This document shows positions 4,329 to 7,045 of a stretch of 7,045 nucleotides of DNA, piece after piece. The notes under the pieces were generated by a model. That model was not told the DNA's origin, ran no database searches, and saw only the letters and a program-made list of their open reading frames with translations. Location: assembly GCA_017999135.1 (NCBI GenBank), contig JAGOBT010000164.1, positions 1 to 7,045 on the forward strand, read 5' to 3'. The DNA is from Burkholderiaceae bacterium (GTDB taxonomy: Bacteria; Pseudomonadota; Gammaproteobacteria; Burkholderiales; Burkholderiaceae_C). Every line of letters starts with the position of its first letter. Positions within the stretch are counted from its first letter, which is position 1. A program made the position numbers and the translations under genes.

Positions 4329-6907
4329 CGCCCACCGCGCCGCCGCGCAACCCGTTCCCCGGCCTGCGGCCGTTCCGCGAAGACGAAGAGCCGCTGTTCT
4401 TCGGCCGCGAGGCGCATGTCGACAGCATGGTCGACAAGCTGGGCGCGCAGGGCTTCCTGGCGGTGGTGGGCAGCTCGGGGTCGGGCAAGTCGTCGCTGGT
4501 CAGCTGCGGGCTGATCCCGGCGCTGCACCGCGGCCTGCTGGCACGCACCGGCAGCGGCTGGCGCGTGGCCACCTGCCGGCCGGGCAACCGACCGATGGCC
4601 GCGCTGGCCGAGGCGCTGGCCCAGCCCCAGGTGCTGCCCCAGCCGCCGGAAGACGACACCGGCTTCCGCCCCGTCGAGCTGGTGGAAGCCACCTTGCAGA
4701 TGGGCAAGCGCGGTCTGCTGGAGGCCTACCGCGAGGCCCAGCCGCTGCTGACCGACCGGCCCAACCTGCTGGTGGTGGTCGACCAGTTCGAAGAGCTGTT
4801 CCGCTACCGCGCCCTGGGCGGCGATGCCGGTGGCGAAGCCGCCACCGCCTTCGTCAACCTGCTGCTGGAGGCGGCCAACCAGCCCGCCGCAGCCGCGCTG
4901 CCGGTGTTCGTGGTGATCACCATGCGGTCGGATTTCCTCGGCGAGTGCGCGCGATTCGACGGCCTGCCCGAGGCCATCAACCGCGGCCAGTATCTGGTGC
5001 CGCGCATGGGGCGCGCGCAGCGCCGCGCGGCAATTGCCGGCCCCGTGGGCGTGTGTGGCGCCAGCATCGACCCGGTGCTACTGACCCGCCTGGTCAACGA
5101 GGTGGGCGACAACCCCGACCAGCTGTCGATCCTGCAGCATGCGCTGAACCGCACCTGGGCCCGCTGGCGCGATGCCGGCGGCCAGGGCCCGCTGCAGGCC
5201 GGGCACTACGACGCCGTGGGCGGCATGGCCGCCGCGCTGGACCAGCATGCCGACGAGGCCCTGGCCCAGCTGCAGCCCGGCCGCCAGCAGGCCCTGTGCG
5301 AGTCGCTGTTCCGTGCCATCACCGACCGCGGCACCGACGCCCGCGGCACCCGCCGCCCGACCCGGATGGACACGCTGCGCGCCATCACCGGCGCCGGCAT
5401 CGACGCGCTGGCCGCGGTGATGGCGCCGTTCCGCGACCCCGAACGCGCCTTCCTGATGCCGCCGCACGGTGTGCCGCTGGGGCCCGACACGGTGGTCGAC
5501 ATCTCGCATGAGAGCCTGATGCGGGTGTGGGGCGCCCTGCGCGGCTGGGTGGACGAAGAGGCCGAATCGGCGCGCATCTACCGCCGCCTGGCCGAGACGG
5601 CCGAGCTGCACCGCGCCGGCCAGGCGGTGCTGCTGGTGCAGCCCGAGCTGCAGTTGGTCACGGCCTGGGTCGAGCGCCAGCAGCCCAACGCCGCGTGGGC
5701 CGAGCGCTACCGGCCCGGGTTCGACGTGGCGATGCAGTTCCTGCGGCTGAGCCAGTCGGTGCATGCGGCGGTGCTGGCGGCCGAGCAGGCGCGCCTGCAG
5801 GCCGAGCAGGAGGCCGAGGCCGAACGCCAGCGCGCCGCGCTGCAGGCCGAGGCCGAGGCCCAGCAGAGCGAGCTGCTGAAGCTGCTGAACAAGCGCTGGC
5901 GGCTGTGGGTTCTGCCGCTGGCGCTGGCGGCGGCCGGCGCGCTGTGGTGGCAATACCAGCGGGTGCGGGCCGAGGCCGACAGCGCCCGCCAGCAGATGGA
6001 GCTGGCGCTGGAACAGGCGGCGCGCAGCGCCGAGCTGGCCAAGGCGGCTGACGCCGCCCGCCTGCAAGCCGAACAGAGCCAGGCCGCGCTGCGGCGCCTG
6101 CAGGCCCAGCAAGCCCCGCCACCGGCCCTGGCCACCGCTGCACACCAGGCCAACGCGCAGGCGGCGGTTCGGCCCGAGCCGGCCAAGACCCAGCTACTGC
6201 AGCCCGCCACGGCAGCGCAAGGGCAGCCCCTGGTGTACCTGCAGTTTGCCGATGCCGCCCAGCGGCCCGAGGTGGAGCAGCTGCGCAGGCAGCTCGAGCG
6301 CAGCAACTACAAGGCCCCTGGCGCCGAGCTGGTCAGCCAGGTGCCGTCGCGCCACGAGCTGCGCTACTTCCGCCCCGGTGACGAGCCCGCCGCGAAGAAG
6401 CTGGCCGCTGACCTGGCGGGTTGGGGGCTGCCCGGTGTGCTGCCGCGCTTCGCGCCCGGCTACGAGACCAGCGCGCAGCGCCAGCAGTTCGAACTGTGGC
6501 TGGCCAGGCCCACCGGCAACGCCGAGCTGAACCGGCTGGTGCAGAACCTGGACGCGCCCGACAAGGCGGTGCGCATGGTGTCGCTGCAGGCGCTGCAATC
6601 CCGCTGGTCGGCATCGCCCGAGGCCATCGGCGCGGTGCTGGGCCTGCTGGACGACGGGCGCATCGACACCCTCACCGACATCGGCCGGCTGAACGCGCTG
6701 TCGTGCCTGACCCGGGCGGTGCTCACCGCCTGGACACCGGCGCTGGAACAGCAGGGCCGCGCCGCCCTGGCCCGCATCGCCGCGCGAGAGAAGGCCGGCG
6801 TGGCGGTGGGTGCGCAGACCCGCGCCGAGATCGAGCGCCTGCATGCGGTGCTGGACGCCGTGCAGGCCGCCGGCAAGGCGCCGGCCAAGGGGCCGGCCGC
6901 GCGCTGA
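4325..6907 (+). CDS. nSTAND1-type NTPase with one transmembrane helix, coiled coils and a novel C-terminal region
   Basis: An 860-residue STAND-class ATPase, expected to switch and oligomerise on sensing a trigger. It opens with the nSTAND1 signature NPFPGLRPF...PLFFGRE (9-29), then Walker A GSSGSGKS (49-56), Walker B LLVVVDQFEELF (148-159), the sensor-like MRSDFLGE (200-207), LSILQHAL (267-274) and the winged-helix motif ISHESLMRVW (393-402). Residues about 479-522 are an Ala/Glu/Gln-rich coiled coil, followed by basic KRWR and a hydrophobic helix at about 525-544, then a second coiled coil (545-597) and a Pro/Ala/Gln linker. The rest is an alpha/beta module at about 636-730 (starts LVYLQFADA, contains ELRYFRPGDE) and a helical, HEAT-like tail (about 732-850). 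No WD40 or TPR repeats are seen. Positive charges before the helix put the ATPase inside and the C-terminal third in the periplasm (inference). Coupled to the TIR gene, it is probably the sensor/activator half of a TIR-STAND conflict system. The ATPase call is firm; the C-terminal role is unknown. Confidence 0.9.
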   Translation: MTPTAPPRNPFPGLRPFREDEEPLFFGREAHVDSMVDKLGAQGFLAVVGSSGSGKSSLVSCGLIPALHRGLLARTGSGWRVATCRPGNRPMAALAEALAQPQVLPQPPEDDTGFRPVELVEATLQMGKRGLLEAYREAQPLLTDRPNLLVVVDQFEELFRYRALGGDAGGEAATAFVNLLLEAANQPAAAALPVFVVITMRSDFLGECARFDGLPEAINRGQYLVPRMGRAQRRAAIAGPVGVCGASIDPVLLTRLVNEVGDNPDQLSILQHALNRTWARWRDAGGQGPLQAGHYDAVGGMAAALDQHADEALAQLQPGRQQALCESLFRAITDRGTDARGTRRPTRMDTLRAITGAGIDALAAVMAPFRDPERAFLMPPHGVPLGPDTVVDISHESLMRVWGALRGWVDEEAESARIYRRLAETAELHRAGQAVLLVQPELQLVTAWVERQQPNAAWAERYRPGFDVAMQFLRLSQSVHAAVLAAEQARLQAEQEAEAERQRAALQAEAEAQQSELLKLLNKRWRLWVLPLALAAAGALWWQYQRVRAEADSARQQMELALEQAARSAELAKAADAARLQAEQSQAALRRLQAQQAPPPALATAAHQANAQAAVRPEPAKTQLLQPATAAQGQPLVYLQFADAAQRPEVEQLRRQLERSNYKAPGAELVSQVPSRHELRYFRPGDEPAAKKLAADLAGWGLPGVLPRFAPGYETSAQRQQFELWLARPTGNAELNRLVQNLDAPDKAVRMVSLQALQSRWSASPEAIGAVLGLLDDGRIDTLTDIGRLNALSCLTRAVLTAWTPALEQQGRAALARIAAREKAGVAVGAQTRAEIERLHAVLDAVQAAGKAPAKGPAAR

Positions 6908-6922
6908 CCGCGGTGCAGCCTG

Positions 6923-7045
6923 TCAGCCGCGCACTTCGCCCTGGCCCAGCACCACCCACTTCATGCTGGTCAGCCCTTCCAGCCCCACCGGGCCGCGGGC
7001 GTGGAACTTGTCGGTGGAGATGCCGATCTCGGCGCCCAGGCCGTA
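6923..7045 (-). CDS. proA: Gamma-glutamyl phosphate reductase ProA (3' end only)
   Basis: Glutamate-5-semialdehyde dehydrogenase, the second enzyme of proline synthesis, reduces gamma-glutamyl phosphate with NADPH in the cytosol. Only the last 40 residues are in the window; the rest (the family is about 420 residues) lies beyond 7045. The frame is open to the window edge and contains [10 protein letters not shown] and [15 protein letters not shown] followed by the C-terminal [10 protein letters not shown], the highly conserved ProA ending. The gene converges on the STAND gene with only 15 bp between the two stop codons and no hairpin or T-run visible between them. This is a housekeeping gene and marks the right border of the TIR/STAND pair. 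Confidence 0.95.
   Translation of the reverse strand, partial: YGLGAEIGISTDKFHARGPVGLEGLTSMKWVVLGQGEVRG

Noticed and set aside
4045..5511. 488-codon + strand frame overlapping the end of the TIR gene and the start of the STAND gene
   Set aside because: Pro/Arg/Ala-rich shadow translation; the two real frames in the region carry clear TIR-like and nSTAND1 motifs.
5078..6145. 355-codon open frame antisense to the STAND gene
   Set aside because: Its Leu/Gln/Gly/His-rich composition is what the complement of Ala/Glu/Gln-coding sequence gives; no domain is visible.
5540..6907. WD40 repeats expected at the C terminus of an nSTAND1 protein
   Set aside because: No recurring GH...WD pattern is seen; the region is coiled coil, a membrane helix, an alpha/beta module and a helical tail.

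Overview
The window looks like a piece of chromosome from a high-GC proteobacterium (roughly 70% G+C by eye, with strong G/C preference at third codon positions). FolE, BLUF, QueC, LemA-like and ProA together suggest a betaproteobacterium of the order Burkholderiales. That placement is inferred from gene style and composition; no rRNA or other marker is present.

Layout, left to right. (1) A rightward pair: folE (GTP cyclohydrolase I, 98-826) followed after 26 bp by a short BLUF blue-light photoreceptor (853-1281). (2) A 141-bp convergent gap (1282-1422) filled with hairpins and a two-copy 36-bp direct repeat. (3) A leftward pair: queC (7-cyano-7-deazaguanine synthase, 2690-1965), whose stop overlaps by 4 bp the start of a divergent LemA-family membrane protein (1968-1423). 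(4) A 165-bp divergent gap (2691-2855) with an 8-bp inverted repeat and a possible 9-codon leader peptide. (5) A rightward pair: a 490-residue protein with an N-terminal TIR domain and two further TIR-like domains (2856-4328), coupled by an ATGA overlap to an 860-residue nSTAND1-type NTPase (4325-6907). (6) After 15 bp, the convergent 3' end of proA (gamma-glutamyl phosphate reductase, 7045-6923), cut by the window edge.

The first part is metabolic. FolE makes dihydroneopterin triphosphate, the precursor of folate and also of queuosine, where QueC acts at the preQ0 step. The BLUF gene beside folE adds a possible light input.

The candidate for a little-described system is the TIR/STAND pair. 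The TIR domain keeps the glutamate expected of an NAD-cleaving enzyme. The STAND partner has a full Walker A/B ATPase, but where many nSTAND1 proteins carry WD40 repeats it has a coiled coil, one transmembrane helix, a second coiled coil and an uncharacterised C-terminal region that would lie in the periplasm. By analogy with other TIR-STAND conflict systems it may be a membrane-anchored sensor/effector for phage or envelope stress. That role is inference; the domains are seen in the sequence.
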